DNA from: Pelagibius sp028280305
GTDB taxonomy: Bacteria > Pseudomonadota > Alphaproteobacteria > Kiloniellales > Kiloniellaceae
Length of the DNA: 64,000 nucleotides
NCBI RefSeq assembly: GCF_965233615.1
Contig: NZ_OZ247495.1
Reading direction: 5' to 3' (one strand)
Under the pieces are notes generated by a model. The model did not search any database and was not told the DNA's origin. It was given only the letters and a program-made list of their open reading frames with translations. Positions 51,567-59,797 of this stretch are shown piece after piece. Both the position numbers and the translations under genes were made by a program. Numbering within the stretch: the first letter of the stretch is position 1; the number at the start of each line of letters is the position of its first letter.

Positions 51567-53096
51567 CTAGAAACCGTCATGAAGCTGATGGCTGATATCG
51601 GTGAGCCCGCGGCGCGCTTGGTCGTAAAGCGCAAAACGTTTGACGTAGGCCGCGTGGCGATCCGGGTCCGGCGTGTTTTCCTCCCGGATGCGCACGCAGC
51701 GCGCGATTGCTTCTTCCGGCGAGGCGAAGATCCCCGCCCCCACCGCCGCCACCAGGGCCGCGCCGAAGGAGGCGTCGCCGTTTGCCGGCACCTTGACCGT
51801 CAGCCCGGTCACGTCGGCGATGATCTGGCGCCAAGTGGCGCTGCGTGCGCCACCGCCGAGCAGGCGCATATCCCCGAAAGTCGCGCCGGAGAGGGTTTTG
51901 GCGGTCTGCAGCACGTCGTTCAGGGCAAAGGCAATGCCCTCGTAGCAGGCGCGGGCAAAGTGCGCCCGGCTGTGCGCCAAGGTAAGGCCGATGAAATCAC
52001 CGCGCAGCTTGGGGTCCCAATGCGGCGCGCGTTCGCCCATCAGATAGGGATGAAAGATCAGCCCGTCGCAGCCCGGCGGAACTTCTGCGGCGAGGCGGTC
52101 CATCTCCGCGAAAGCCGTCTCCTCCGGCAGGTCGGAGAAAAAGGTGTCCCGGACCCAGCGATGGGCCGTGGCGCAGGCGTTGATGCCGGAGGCCATGTAC
52201 CACTGGCCGGCCATGATATGCGGGTAGCAGGAAACCGGCGGATGCACTTCGGGCTTGCCGGTGGTCAGAAAGACCACACCGGCTGTGGCCAGCTTGATCG
52301 CCCCCTGCCCCGCTTCGATGGCTCCGGCGCCATAGAGTTCCACCGTCGTGTCATTGGATCCGACGACGACCGGCGTCCCCTCCTTCAGGCCCGTGGCCGC
52401 GGCTGCGGCGGCATGAACCGTTCCCGCAACGTCGCTGGGCTCGCGGACCGGCGGCAGGCGTTCCATGTCCCAACCGATCAAGGCACAGAGTTCCGGCGAC
52501 CAGGCACGGCTTTCGGCATCCGACATCAGCGCCCCCAGGGCATCGGAATAGTCGGTGCACCAGTCCCCGGTGAGGCGGCTGCGCAGCCAGTCCTTCGAAA
52601 CATAAAGCCTTGCCGTGCGCTCGACGGCCGCCGCTTCATGCTTTTGCAGCCAGGCGAGCTGGCAAAGCGTCCAGGTTGGGTTGGCGCGGTTCAGGCCCTT
52701 TTCGATGATCATGTCACCGGCCCGGGCATGAAGTTCTTCCGCCTCGGCGGCGCTGCGCTGGTCGTTCCACATGATGGCTGGGCGGATGACCTGCCCCGCG
52801 GCATCCTCCAGCACCGCGATGTGGGCACCGCCGGAGAGACCGACCGCAGCGATCTGTTCGGCAGAAATGCCGGCCTTTTGAATCACATTGGGCACCGCCG
52901 TGCAGAGCGCAGCCCACCAGCCCGCCGGGTCCTGTTCCGACCAGCCGGGTTGCGGGCTCGCGGTTGCAATCGGCGCCGCCGCCTCGCCCAAGGTCTCACC
53001 GGTCTCGTCGACAAGAGCAGCCTTCAGGCTGCCGGCACCGAGATCGATACCCAATGTGACGCGACCGGATGCCATACCAGGGGCGCTATCGCTCAT
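51567..53096 (-). CDS. xylB: FGGY carbohydrate kinase, xylulokinase-like
   Basis: ATP-dependent sugar kinase of 509 residues. FGGY family landmarks are LGIDLGAGSLKAALVD near the start, NDQR, the catalytic Asp region ASGINACATAHRW, YLMGERAPHWDPKLRGDFIGL, and the ADP-binding LLGGGARSATWRQIIADV. These are typical of xylulokinases. Its ATG overlaps the stop of the SDR gene (ATGA), so the pair probably oxidises a polyol or sugar and phosphorylates the ketose. The actual sugar is unknown. Confidence 0.88.
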   Translation of the reverse strand: MSDSAPGMASGRVTLGIDLGAGSLKAALVDETGETLGEAAAPIATASPQPGWSEQDPAGWWAALCTAVPNVIQKAGISAEQIAAVGLSGGAHIAVLEDAAGQVIRPAIMWNDQRSAAEAEELHARAGDMIIEKGLNRANPTWTLCQLAWLQKHEAAAVERTARLYVSKDWLRSRLTGDWCTDYSDALGALMSDAESRAWSPELCALIGWDMERLPPVREPSDVAGTVHAAAAAATGLKEGTPVVVGSNDTTVELYGAGAIEAGQGAIKLATAGVVFLTTGKPEVHPPVSCYPHIMAGQWYMASGINACATAHRWVRDTFFSDLPEETAFAEMDRLAAEVPPGCDGLIFHPYLMGERAPHWDPKLRGDFIGLTLAHSRAHFARACYEGIAFALNDVLQTAKTLSGATFGDMRLLGGGARSATWRQIIADVTGLTVKVPANGDASFGAALVAAVGAGIFASPEEAIARCVRIREENTPDPDRHAAYVKRFALYDQARRGLTDISHQLHDGF

Positions 53097-53884
53097 GCCG
53101 GATCCTCGGCCGTTACGTAGGCGGCGGTGATGCCGCCGTCGACCAGCCAGCCCGCGCCGGTTACATAGCTCGCGGCCTCCGAACACAGGAAGCAGGCCAC
53201 CGAGGCCACCTCCCCCGCCTCGCCGAAACGGCCGAGCGGCATGTGCACCCGGCGGCGCTCCAGCTTCTCCTCCGTATCGAACAATTCCGCCGTAAGCGGC
53301 GTGCCGATGGGGCCGGGCAACAGCGCATTGCAGCGGATGCCCTGGCGCCCGTACTGCACCGCGATCTCCCGCGTCATGGCCATGACGCCGCCTTTGGAGG
53401 CTGTATAGGCAAGCTGCGGCACGGCGGAGCCCATCATCGCCACCAGCGAAGACATGTTGAGGATCGCCCCTCCGCCGGCACGACGCAGCGCCGGAATACC
53501 GAAACGGCAACAGTGGAAAACGCCGGTCAGGTTGATGGCAATGGTGCGGTCCCAGACCGCCAATCCGGTATCTTCCGGCCCGCGGTCCTCCGACAGCATC
53601 ACCCCGGCGTTGTTGAATAGCGCATCGACGCAGCCGAGCCCGGCCTCGGCGGCGGCCATCATCGCCTCAACGGACTCGGCCTGGGCCACGTCCACCTGAA
53701 GCGCCACCGCCTTGCCACCCCCGGCTGTAATGGCGGCCGCGCTTTCCTCCGCCGCCGCCAGATTCAGATCTGCCACCGCCACCGCCGCGCCTTCGCGGGC
53801 GAATAGCAGGGCTGCCTCCCGTCCAATGCCCGCGCCGCCACCGGTGATCAGGGCATGCCGTCCCGCCATCTGCTGTCCGCTCAT
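53093..53884 (-). CDS. SDR family oxidoreductase
   Basis: Classical short-chain dehydrogenase of 263 residues. The cofactor motif TGGGAGIG is near residue 14, NNAGVM near 90, and the active site shows Ser in MSSLV with YTASK downstream. The C-terminal VDGGITAAYV is typical. GGGGGGAAGG precedes the ATG at 53884. It is coupled to the xylulokinase-like gene by an ATGA overlap. A polyol dehydrogenase role is inferred from this coupling. Confidence 0.9.
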   Translation of the reverse strand: MSGQQMAGRHALITGGGAGIGREAALLFAREGAAVAVADLNLAAAEESAAAITAGGGKAVALQVDVAQAESVEAMMAAAEAGLGCVDALFNNAGVMLSEDRGPEDTGLAVWDRTIAINLTGVFHCCRFGIPALRRAGGGAILNMSSLVAMMGSAVPQLAYTASKGGVMAMTREIAVQYGRQGIRCNALLPGPIGTPLTAELFDTEEKLERRRVHMPLGRFGEAGEVASVACFLCSEAASYVTGAGWLVDGGITAAYVTAEDPA

Positions 53885-53972
53885 CACCTTCCCCCCGGCT
53901 GCAAGCACCGTGATAAGGTCGCCGCTGATTCGGCGCCCTCGGTACCCAAAAAGCGAAGGTAGCTTGCGTCAC

Positions 53973-53999
53973 TTGGCAACTGCAACATATTGTTGGCAA
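53973..53999. promoter_or_regulatory. Candidate operator in the divergent SDR/GS control region
   Basis: The 170-base gap between the SDR operon (minus) and the second GS-like gene (plus) holds two TTGGCAA copies spaced exactly 20 bases (53973 and 53993). A perfect short palindrome CAACA-TAT-TGTTG (53983-53995) lies between and across them. Spacing of two helical turns suits a dimeric regulator. No binding protein is identified. Confidence 0.4.
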
Positions 54000-54054
54000 G
54001 TACCAACTTTGAAAAACAATCGAACAATGAACATGGGCTTCGAGGAGGCAGACG

Positions 54055-55383
54055 ATGGCGGGGGATTCGGTGAAGGAAATGATGGCGGCGTTGAAGAAGA
54101 TGAACGCCCGCTATGTGCGGTTTGAGCTTCCCGATCTCCACGGCACCAGCCGCACCAAGGTGATCCCCGTCGGCAAAGCGGAGGGCTATACCCGCAAGGG
54201 CCTGAACTTCTACGGCGGCACCATCGGCCTGGATACGGCCTCCGCCGTGATCGGCGGCTGCGGCGTCCATGAGGAGGTCAGCTACCGCGACCAGCAGCTT
54301 GTGCCCGACCCGGCGAGCCTGCGCCCTGTTCCCTGGCTGGAAGATACCGCCAAGGTGATCTGCGATGCCCGCTGGGCACCGGGGGAGCCCATCGCCGCCA
54401 CCCCGCGGACGGTATTGGCGAGCCTGCTGCAACAGGCCCGCAAGATGGGCTACGACGTGATGTTCGGGCTGGAGTACGAGTTCTATCTGCTCGACCCGGA
54501 AACCAAAACCCCGCTCTTCGGCGGCGTCCATATCTTCAACGCCACGCGCAATCAATATGTGCCCTTCCTCGACGGCCTCCTGGACACGCTGCAGGCGGCG
54601 GGCATCGACGTCATCACCCACAACTGCGAATACTCGCCCTCTCAGTTCGAGATTAACTACGGCCCCGGCGTTGGGCTGGAGGGCGCCGACAAGGCCTTCA
54701 CCTTCAAGAATGCGATCAAGGAACTGGCCCACCGCAACGGCTATCTGGCGACCTTCATGTCCAAGCCGGCGACAGACATGGCCGGCTGCGGCTGCCACGT
54801 CCATGTCAGCCTGATCGACCGCAAGACCGGCAAGAACGCGTTCCACAGCAAGGGCGCGAAGGAAGGGATGAACCCGCTGATCCGCCGGTTCGCATCGGGT
54901 CTGCTGACCCACGCCAAGGCCATGCAGCCGCTGATCGGCCCGACGCCGAACTGCTATCACCGCCTCAAGCCGCACACCTTCGCCCCCTCCAACATCTCCT
55001 GGGGCGTCGAGGACCGCACCGCCATGGTGCGGATGAAGGACGTCGGCGAAGACAACTGCCACATCGAGATGCGGGCCGCCTCCGGCATCTCCAACCCCTA
55101 TCTCTCCGCCGCCGGAGTGCTGGCCGCCGGTCTGCTCGGCCTGAAGGAAAAAGGCGAACTGCCGATACCCTCCAAGGGTCCTTCGGAGGACGACCCCAAG
55201 CACCAGAAGCTCGCCGCCAGCCTGGAGGAATCCCTTGCCGCCCTGAAGAAGGACAAGGCCATGCAGGAAATGCTGGGCGCCGACTTTGTGAAGCTCTTCA
55301 CCACGGTGAAGGAAGCGGAACTGGCCCGCTTCCGCAGCCATGTCACCGACTGGGAGCGCGACGAGTATCTGGAGCTTTACTGA
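54055..55383 (+). CDS. Glutamine synthetase family protein (GlnT/type III-like)
   Basis: ATP-dependent ligase of 442 residues in the glutamine synthetase fold. Catalytic stretches include FGLEYEFYLLD, EYSPSQFEINYGP, AGCGCHVHVSL and HIEMRAASGISNPYLSAAGVLAAG. The C-terminus lacks the adenylylation tyrosine loop seen in GlnA. GGAGGCAGACG precedes the ATG. It differs clearly from the GS-like protein at 50049, so the two are not recent duplicates. It might form glutamine, gamma-glutamylmethylamide or another gamma-glutamyl amide. Confidence 0.88.
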   Translation: MAGDSVKEMMAALKKMNARYVRFELPDLHGTSRTKVIPVGKAEGYTRKGLNFYGGTIGLDTASAVIGGCGVHEEVSYRDQQLVPDPASLRPVPWLEDTAKVICDARWAPGEPIAATPRTVLASLLQQARKMGYDVMFGLEYEFYLLDPETKTPLFGGVHIFNATRNQYVPFLDGLLDTLQAAGIDVITHNCEYSPSQFEINYGPGVGLEGADKAFTFKNAIKELAHRNGYLATFMSKPATDMAGCGCHVHVSLIDRKTGKNAFHSKGAKEGMNPLIRRFASGLLTHAKAMQPLIGPTPNCYHRLKPHTFAPSNISWGVEDRTAMVRMKDVGEDNCHIEMRAASGISNPYLSAAGVLAAGLLGLKEKGELPIPSKGPSEDDPKHQKLAASLEESLAALKKDKAMQEMLGADFVKLFTTVKEAELARFRSHVTDWERDEYLELY

Positions 55384-55418
55384 CTGGGAACGGGCCGCCG
55401 GATCTCAGGAGTGTTCCC

Positions 55419-56060
55419 TTAAGACGGCTGCCTCTTGAGTCCGTCAATGACGAGCCGCAGGCCCAAGGCCGCCATCACGCTGCCCGCCAGGCGGTCGATC
55501 CAAGCCTTGGATGCGAGGTAGATCGAACGCGGCCCACTGGCTGAAAACACCAGAGCCACTGTAGCGTACCAGCCGGCCTCAACGCAGAAGATCAGGGGCG
55601 GCAGCGTGACAAGCATCCAAAGCGGCGGCGCGGCCGGCAGGAGAGCTGCGAAGATACTGGCGTAGACGATGGCGGTCTTCGGGTTGCTGATCTGAATGAG
55701 CAAGGCGAGCCAAAAGGCACGCAGCAGCCCTCTTCTTCCTGCTCGCCCTGTTTCAGGCAGGACAAGCGGTTCCGACGCAGCGCGCCAGATGCGAACCCCT
55801 AGGTAAATCAGATAGGCACCCCCAGCGAATTTGAGGATCAGATAGAGCCACGCCACCTGCAGCAGGAGCGCCGTCAGGCCCAGCAGCGCCAGGCTGCCGA
55901 AGACGGCGCCGCCAACCCCCATGCCGAGGGCAGCGGCAAGCCCCTCCGACCGCGAGGCGGCAATCGAGATACGGGAAACAATTATGAAGCTCGGGCCTGG
56001 ACTGGCGGCGCCGATCAGCAAGGCCAAAAGAATTCCGGTGAGTGCGGCGACGCTGGACAT
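55419..56060 (-). CDS. LysE family amino-acid/metabolite exporter
   Basis: Inner-membrane exporter of the LysE/RhtB superfamily, 213 residues with six hydrophobic segments. The family entry motif GAASPGPSFIIVSRISI (about 18-34) and FWLALLIQISNPKTAIVY are clear. ATG at 56060 follows GGAG. A TTG six bases upstream is also open. Exported substrate is probably an amino acid or amine. It stands alone, convergent with the GS-like gene. Confidence 0.9.
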   Translation of the reverse strand: MSSVAALTGILLALLIGAASPGPSFIIVSRISIAASRSEGLAAALGMGVGGAVFGSLALLGLTALLLQVAWLYLILKFAGGAYLIYLGVRIWRAASEPLVLPETGRAGRRGLLRAFWLALLIQISNPKTAIVYASIFAALLPAAPPLWMLVTLPPLIFCVEAGWYATVALVFSASGPRSIYLASKAWIDRLAGSVMAALGLRLVIDGLKRQPS

Positions 56061-56350
56061 GGGCAAACTCCTTCACAGTGGATGGACTTGCCCAGGCGAA
56101 CGGCGGATCCCCGGTCGACGAACGACCCGGGCCTGCGCTCCCCGATGGTGCTCCATTAACCTCGCCAGTCACGCAGAACCGGTCTTTTACCGGAGCGGTG
56201 CCGGATGGACAAGCGCCGGCCCGACCTGCGCCGATCTCAGAAGCGCAGCAAAAGTCAGCATTTCTGCGGCTTCCGCATGATCACGGAATATTAACGTATG
56301 GCCACTCTAATCTACCAACAGTAGAATTTGATTTCATAGTGAACGCAAAG

Positions 56351-56764
56351 ATGAATCAAGCTGTCGACTGTCCCCTTCGGCTGCTGGTCATTGATGACCA
56401 GAAAACAATGCGATCCATTGTTAAGAGCATGCTGAATTCGATCGGCATCAAAGCATCGACGGCATTGCCCGGCGGCGAAGAAGCATTGGCGTTTCTGGCG
56501 GACCCCAACACGCGCTTTCCCGACGTCATCATCTGTGACCTGCATATGGAAAACATGGATGGTCTGGAGTTTTGCAATGCCGTACGGCGCAACCGGGCCT
56601 ACGCCAATCGCGGCGTCCCGATCTTGATCCTGACCGGTGATCGGGATCCCCTTCTTCACGAAGTGTCCAAACAGGTCGGCGCCGTGACGGTTCTCACCAA
56701 GCCGGTCACGATAGAGTGCCTGAGGTCCGAGATCGAAGCGGCGGTCGGCTACCAGTTCGCCTGA
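56351..56764 (+). CDS. Single-domain response regulator (CheY-like receiver)
   Basis: Phosphoreceiver protein of 137 residues without an output domain. The acidic pocket (IDD, about 14-16), the phosphoacceptor Asp in VIICDLHMENMDG (about 57), the Thr in LILTGDR and the Lys in LTKPV are all in place. The ATG at 56351 follows a purine-rich stretch; a GTG twelve bases upstream is possible. No sensor kinase lies nearby, so it probably acts in a chemotaxis-like or stress relay encoded elsewhere. Confidence 0.88.
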   Translation: MNQAVDCPLRLLVIDDQKTMRSIVKSMLNSIGIKASTALPGGEEALAFLADPNTRFPDVIICDLHMENMDGLEFCNAVRRNRAYANRGVPILILTGDRDPLLHEVSKQVGAVTVLTKPVTIECLRSEIEAAVGYQFA

Positions 56765-56797
56765 CATCACCAGTGGCAAGACCCTGCAGCCAGAGGC

Positions 56798-57502
56798 TCA
56801 TACCGAATAGGTCAACCCGCCGTCGATGCGCAGGTTCTGGCCGGTCATATAGGCGGCATCCTCCGAGGCCAGATAGGCGATGAGAGAGGAGACCTCCCCC
56901 GCCTTGCCGTAACGGCCCATAGGGATCCGGGCGCGGCGGTCCTCGGTTTCCGGCAGGCTGTCGATGAAGCCGGGCAGCACATTGTTCATACGGATGTTGT
57001 CGGCGGCGTACTTGTCGGCAAACAGCTTGGTGAAGCTCGCCAGGGCGGCCCGGAAAACGCCGGAGGTCGGGAACAGCGGGTCCGGCTCGAACGCCGCGAA
57101 GGTGGAGATGTTGACGATGGCACCGCCGCCCTGGGCGGCCATGATCGGCGCCACGAGGCGGGCGGGCCTGATCACGTTCAGCAGATAGACTTCCATGCCG
57201 TTGTGCCAGTCCTCGTCACTGATTTCCAGCACCGGTCCCTTGGGCCCGTGGCCGGCGGAATTGACCAGCACGTCGATGCGCCCCCAGCGCGCCATCGCGG
57301 CATCCACCAGCTTCTGCAGATCCTCGACCGAGCGGTTCGAGCCCGTGACGCCGAGGCCCCCAAGTTCCTTCGCCAGGGCTTCGCCCTTACCCGAGGACGA
57401 GAGAATAGCGACCTCATAACCTTCCGACGCCAGTCGCCGCGCAGCGTCCGCCCCCATCCCGCTGCCGCCCGCGGTGATGATCGCTACTTTCGTGTCCGCC
57501 AT
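56798..57502 (-). CDS. Atypical SDR family protein lacking the Tyr/Lys active site
   Basis: Short-chain dehydrogenase fold of 234 residues. The nucleotide motif TAGGSGMG (10-17), NSAG (81-84), Ser133 (NIS) and the C-terminal LRIDGGLTYSV are present. However, the YxxxK motif expected about 13 residues after Ser133 reads TSGVFRAAL (146-154), with Ser147 and Arg151 at the best-aligned places. It may bind NAD(P) without classical catalysis or use another residue. GGAGAAACA precedes the ATG at 57502. It is divergent from a LysR gene. Confidence 0.85.
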   Translation of the reverse strand: MADTKVAIITAGGSGMGADAARRLASEGYEVAILSSSGKGEALAKELGGLGVTGSNRSVEDLQKLVDAAMARWGRIDVLVNSAGHGPKGPVLEISDEDWHNGMEVYLLNVIRPARLVAPIMAAQGGGAIVNISTFAAFEPDPLFPTSGVFRAALASFTKLFADKYAADNIRMNNVLPGFIDSLPETEDRRARIPMGRYGKAGEVSSLIAYLASEDAAYMTGQNLRIDGGLTYSV

Positions 57503-57597
57503 GATTGTTTCTCCATCGTCCGGATCTGCAAAGGAATCTGCCGCAAAGATGCGCCTTCGCCCCGCCCTTGACCAATCATGTCTCGTCGCTCCAGACT

Positions 57598-57610
57598 GTA
57601 GAAATTCTAC
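57598..57610. promoter_or_regulatory. LysR-type box in the SDR/LysR divergent region
   Basis: GTAGAA-A-TTCTAC is a perfect 13-base palindrome with T-N-A symmetry, 21 bases before the LysR start and 96 bases before the divergent SDR start. Position and form fit autoregulation by the LysR protein with control of the SDR gene. It could also be coincidental in so short a motif. Confidence 0.45.
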
Positions 57611-57630
57611 TGGCTTGAGAAAGCAATCCC

Positions 57631-58509
57631 TTGAGAACGCCCAACCTGAATGCCCTGCGCATGTTCGACGCGGCAGCGCGGCACCTGAACTTCCGGCAGG
57701 CGGCTGAGGAACTGAGCCTGACCCAGGGTGCTGTGGCACAGCAGGTTCGCCGGCTGGAGGCCGACTTGGGGCTTCAGCTTTTCCATCGCAAAGCCCGCGG
57801 CCTGGCGCTGACCGAAATCGGACGCGGCTATCACAGCCCGGTCCGCCGGGCGCTCGCGATCATCGACGAGGCAACGGCGAACCTGCGCCCGCAAGGCACC
57901 CGCATAACCCTCAGTGTGACTCCCTCCTTCGCAGCCAAATGGCTGGTGCCCCGGCTCGGCAACTTCGCGAAGGCGCATCCCGAAGTCGACCTGCAGACGG
58001 TGGCCAGCGAGCGGCTGGCGGACTTTCAATCCGACGGCGTCGACCTCGCGGTCCGCCTCGGACGCCCGCCCTTCGAAAAGAACATGGAGGCCACTCTGCT
58101 GGCGCCGCTCGATCTCTGCGCGATCTGCAGCCCGGACTATGCCGAGACCGTGGCGCCGCTGAAGCGCTTCGAGGACTTTGCCAAGCTGCGCCTCATCCAG
58201 GACAGCCACGCCTTCTGGGACGCCTTGTTCGACAAGACCGGCACCCGGGCGCGGTATCGCATGATGCAGTTCAACCAGACGGCCCTGGCGATGGATGCGG
58301 CGGCGAACGGACAGGGCATTGCTTTGGCGCCGCGCCTGCTTTTGGACGATGCGATCGCAAAAGGCATACTCGTCTCTCTGTGGCAGGACGAGAGCGCCGA
58401 TCAGAGCAGCTACTACATCGTCCACCCCGTCAGCCGCAAAGCGAACGCCGCAAGAAACGCCGTGATCGACTGGATCCTTTCCGAGGCCGGCTGCGCCGCT
58501 CGGCGCTGA
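57631..58509 (+). CDS. LysR family transcriptional regulator (GcvA-like)
   Basis: Transcription factor of 292 residues. The N-terminal winged helix (NLNALRMFDAAARHLNFRQA to LTQGAVAQQVRRLEADLG) is followed by a periplasmic-binding-like effector domain. The opening and the SVTPSFAAKWLVPRL stretch are typical of the GcvA subgroup. The only suitable start is TTG at 57631, preceded by GAGAAAG; no ATG lies close. It is divergent from the atypical SDR gene. Effector unknown. Confidence 0.9.
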   Translation: MRTPNLNALRMFDAAARHLNFRQAAEELSLTQGAVAQQVRRLEADLGLQLFHRKARGLALTEIGRGYHSPVRRALAIIDEATANLRPQGTRITLSVTPSFAAKWLVPRLGNFAKAHPEVDLQTVASERLADFQSDGVDLAVRLGRPPFEKNMEATLLAPLDLCAICSPDYAETVAPLKRFEDFAKLRLIQDSHAFWDALFDKTGTRARYRMMQFNQTALAMDAAANGQGIALAPRLLLDDAIAKGILVSLWQDESADQSSYYIVHPVSRKANAARNAVIDWILSEAGCAARR

Positions 58510-58980
58510 CTACGAAGCCAGAATCTCGGCCAGGCAGGTAAAGGCCGACTGCCAGCCGCCGCCGATGCCGCGGCGGGCGTCTTCGCTTCTGACCGCCGAG
58601 TGCACGACACGGACGGTGGTCCCCTTGCCTGTCGGCGTGAAGGTAACCTCGACCCGTGAATAAGGCGTCGCCTCGCGCGCACCATCCGCCTGGACGACCA
58701 CATGGGCCCAGGAAAACACCAACTTCTCGCCCGGTGCTATTTCCTGATACTCGCCTTCGAATCCCACCGACTTTTCGGCATCCTTGGTCCTGACAAAGCG
58801 CCAGGCGCCCCCGGGTCGCAGATCGATGGTCGCGGAGTGCAGCGAATTCAGCCCATGGCCGAACCATTTCATGACTGCCTCCGGATCGGTCCAGGCCGAA
58901 AACACCCTTTCCGGAGAGGCAGGGAAATACCCCTCGACGACGATGGGATCGTCGCCGGGCACAGACTTCAGGAAATCCAT
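58510..58980 (-). CDS. SRPBCC (AHSA1/START-like) domain protein
   Basis: Protein of 156 residues with the activator-of-Hsp90-type fold: VVEGYFPASPERVFSAWTDP near the start, LRPGGAWRF, and a C-terminal helix with GIGGGWQSAFTCLAEIL. Such proteins bind hydrophobic ligands. It lies two bases after the ArsR gene on the same strand; this ArsR-SRPBCC pairing is very common, and the SRPBCC protein is often annotated as a toxin- or stress-related cofactor without proof. Function unknown. Confidence 0.88.
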   Translation of the reverse strand: MDFLKSVPGDDPIVVEGYFPASPERVFSAWTDPEAVMKWFGHGLNSLHSATIDLRPGGAWRFVRTKDAEKSVGFEGEYQEIAPGEKLVFSWAHVVVQADGAREATPYSRVEVTFTPTGKGTTVRVVHSAVRSEDARRGIGGGWQSAFTCLAEILAS

Positions 58981-58982
58981 AG

Positions 58983-59300
58983 TCAGTCGTCCTCTTTCGC
59001 CAGGTGGCGCGCAAGATTGTCAAACTGCTGCATCCAAAAAGCCTGATAGTCGATCAACCAGTCGGTCGCCGCTTTCATGGGTTCGGCATTGAGGCGGCAA
59101 TGACGGCTGCGGCCCCTCTTTTCGATCACCAGCAGGCCCGCATCGCTCAGCACGCGCACGTGCTTGGAGACCGCCGTCTGGCTCATGTTGAAGGGCTCGG
59201 CCAAATCAGAGAGCCGGGACTCCCCTTGCATCAGCCGCGCCAATATCTTTCGGCGCGCTTCATGACTGAGCGCGGCGAAGATCGTGTCGAGATTTTCCAT
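58983..59300 (-). CDS. ArsR family transcriptional regulator
   Basis: Winged-helix repressor of 105 residues. The recognition region is LSDLAEPFNMSQTAVSKHVRV. The metal-binding CxC motif of classical ArsR proteins is absent, so it is not a metal sensor of that type. It is the first gene of a two-gene operon with the SRPBCC protein and probably controls its own promoter and the divergent YCII gene. Confidence 0.9.
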   Translation of the reverse strand: MENLDTIFAALSHEARRKILARLMQGESRLSDLAEPFNMSQTAVSKHVRVLSDAGLLVIEKRGRSRHCRLNAEPMKAATDWLIDYQAFWMQQFDNLARHLAKEDD

Positions 59301-59314
59301 GTCACAAACTCATC

Positions 59315-59372
59315 ACTGAACCTGATGGTTGACAATATAGCGGAGGGCATTTAATAAACCAAGAGGTTCAGT
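59315..59372 (+). promoter_or_regulatory. Inverted repeat and likely promoter between ArsR and YCII genes
   Basis: ACTGAACCT (59315-59323) and AGGTTCAGT (59364-59372) are perfect inverted copies. Between them on the plus strand lies TTGACA (59329-59334) and, 16-17 bases on, TTAATAA, a fair sigma70-type promoter for the gene at 59441. The flanking arms are good candidates for two ArsR half-operators or two separate sites. Assignment is inferred from layout. Confidence 0.45.
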
Positions 59373-59440
59373 ATTGACGATCACCCGGAGACTCAAGCCG
59401 GGCGCTGATAAACCAAAGTCCATGAACAGGGGGACACGCG

Positions 59441-59749
59441 ATGCCGCAGTTTATCTTTGCCTATCACGGTGGACAAAAGCCCGACTCGCCGGAGGAAGGC
59501 GCCAAGATGATGGCGCGCTGGCAAGCCTGGGTCGACGATCTGGGCGACGCCATGGTCAATCCCGGCAACCCTGTCGGCAAATCCAAAACCGTCAGCGCCG
59601 ACGGCGTTGCAGATGACGGTGGTTCAAATCCCCTCGCCGGTTTCTCGGTGGTGGAGGCCGACAGCATCGATGCCGCCATAAACATGGCCAAGGCCTGCCC
59701 CTTCATTGAGATGGGCAGCATCGAAGTGGCCGAGATGATGGAGATGTAA
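59441..59749 (+). CDS. YCII-related (DGPF) domain protein
   Basis: Small cytoplasmic protein of 102 residues. The layout FIFAYHGGQKPDSPEEGAKM, then GDAMVNPGNP, GFSVVEADSIDAAINMAKACPF and a GSIEVAEMMEM end is typical of the YCII-related family often found with ArsR/SRPBCC genes or sigma factors. The fold binds small molecules or acts as a hydrolase-like dimer; no activity is established. GGGGGACACGCG precedes the ATG. Confidence 0.85.
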   Translation: MPQFIFAYHGGQKPDSPEEGAKMMARWQAWVDDLGDAMVNPGNPVGKSKTVSADGVADDGGSNPLAGFSVVEADSIDAAINMAKACPFIEMGSIEVAEMMEM

Positions 59750-59797
59750 GCACATCCCTCCTTCAGCGGGGCAACACCAGACATCGGAGAAAGCGCC

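Noticed and set aside
51579..55341. 513-codon plus-strand frame opposite the xylulokinase-like gene and 485-codon minus-strand frame opposite the GS-like gene
   Set aside because: The coding strand in each case carries catalytic signatures and ribosome sites; the antisense frames do not.
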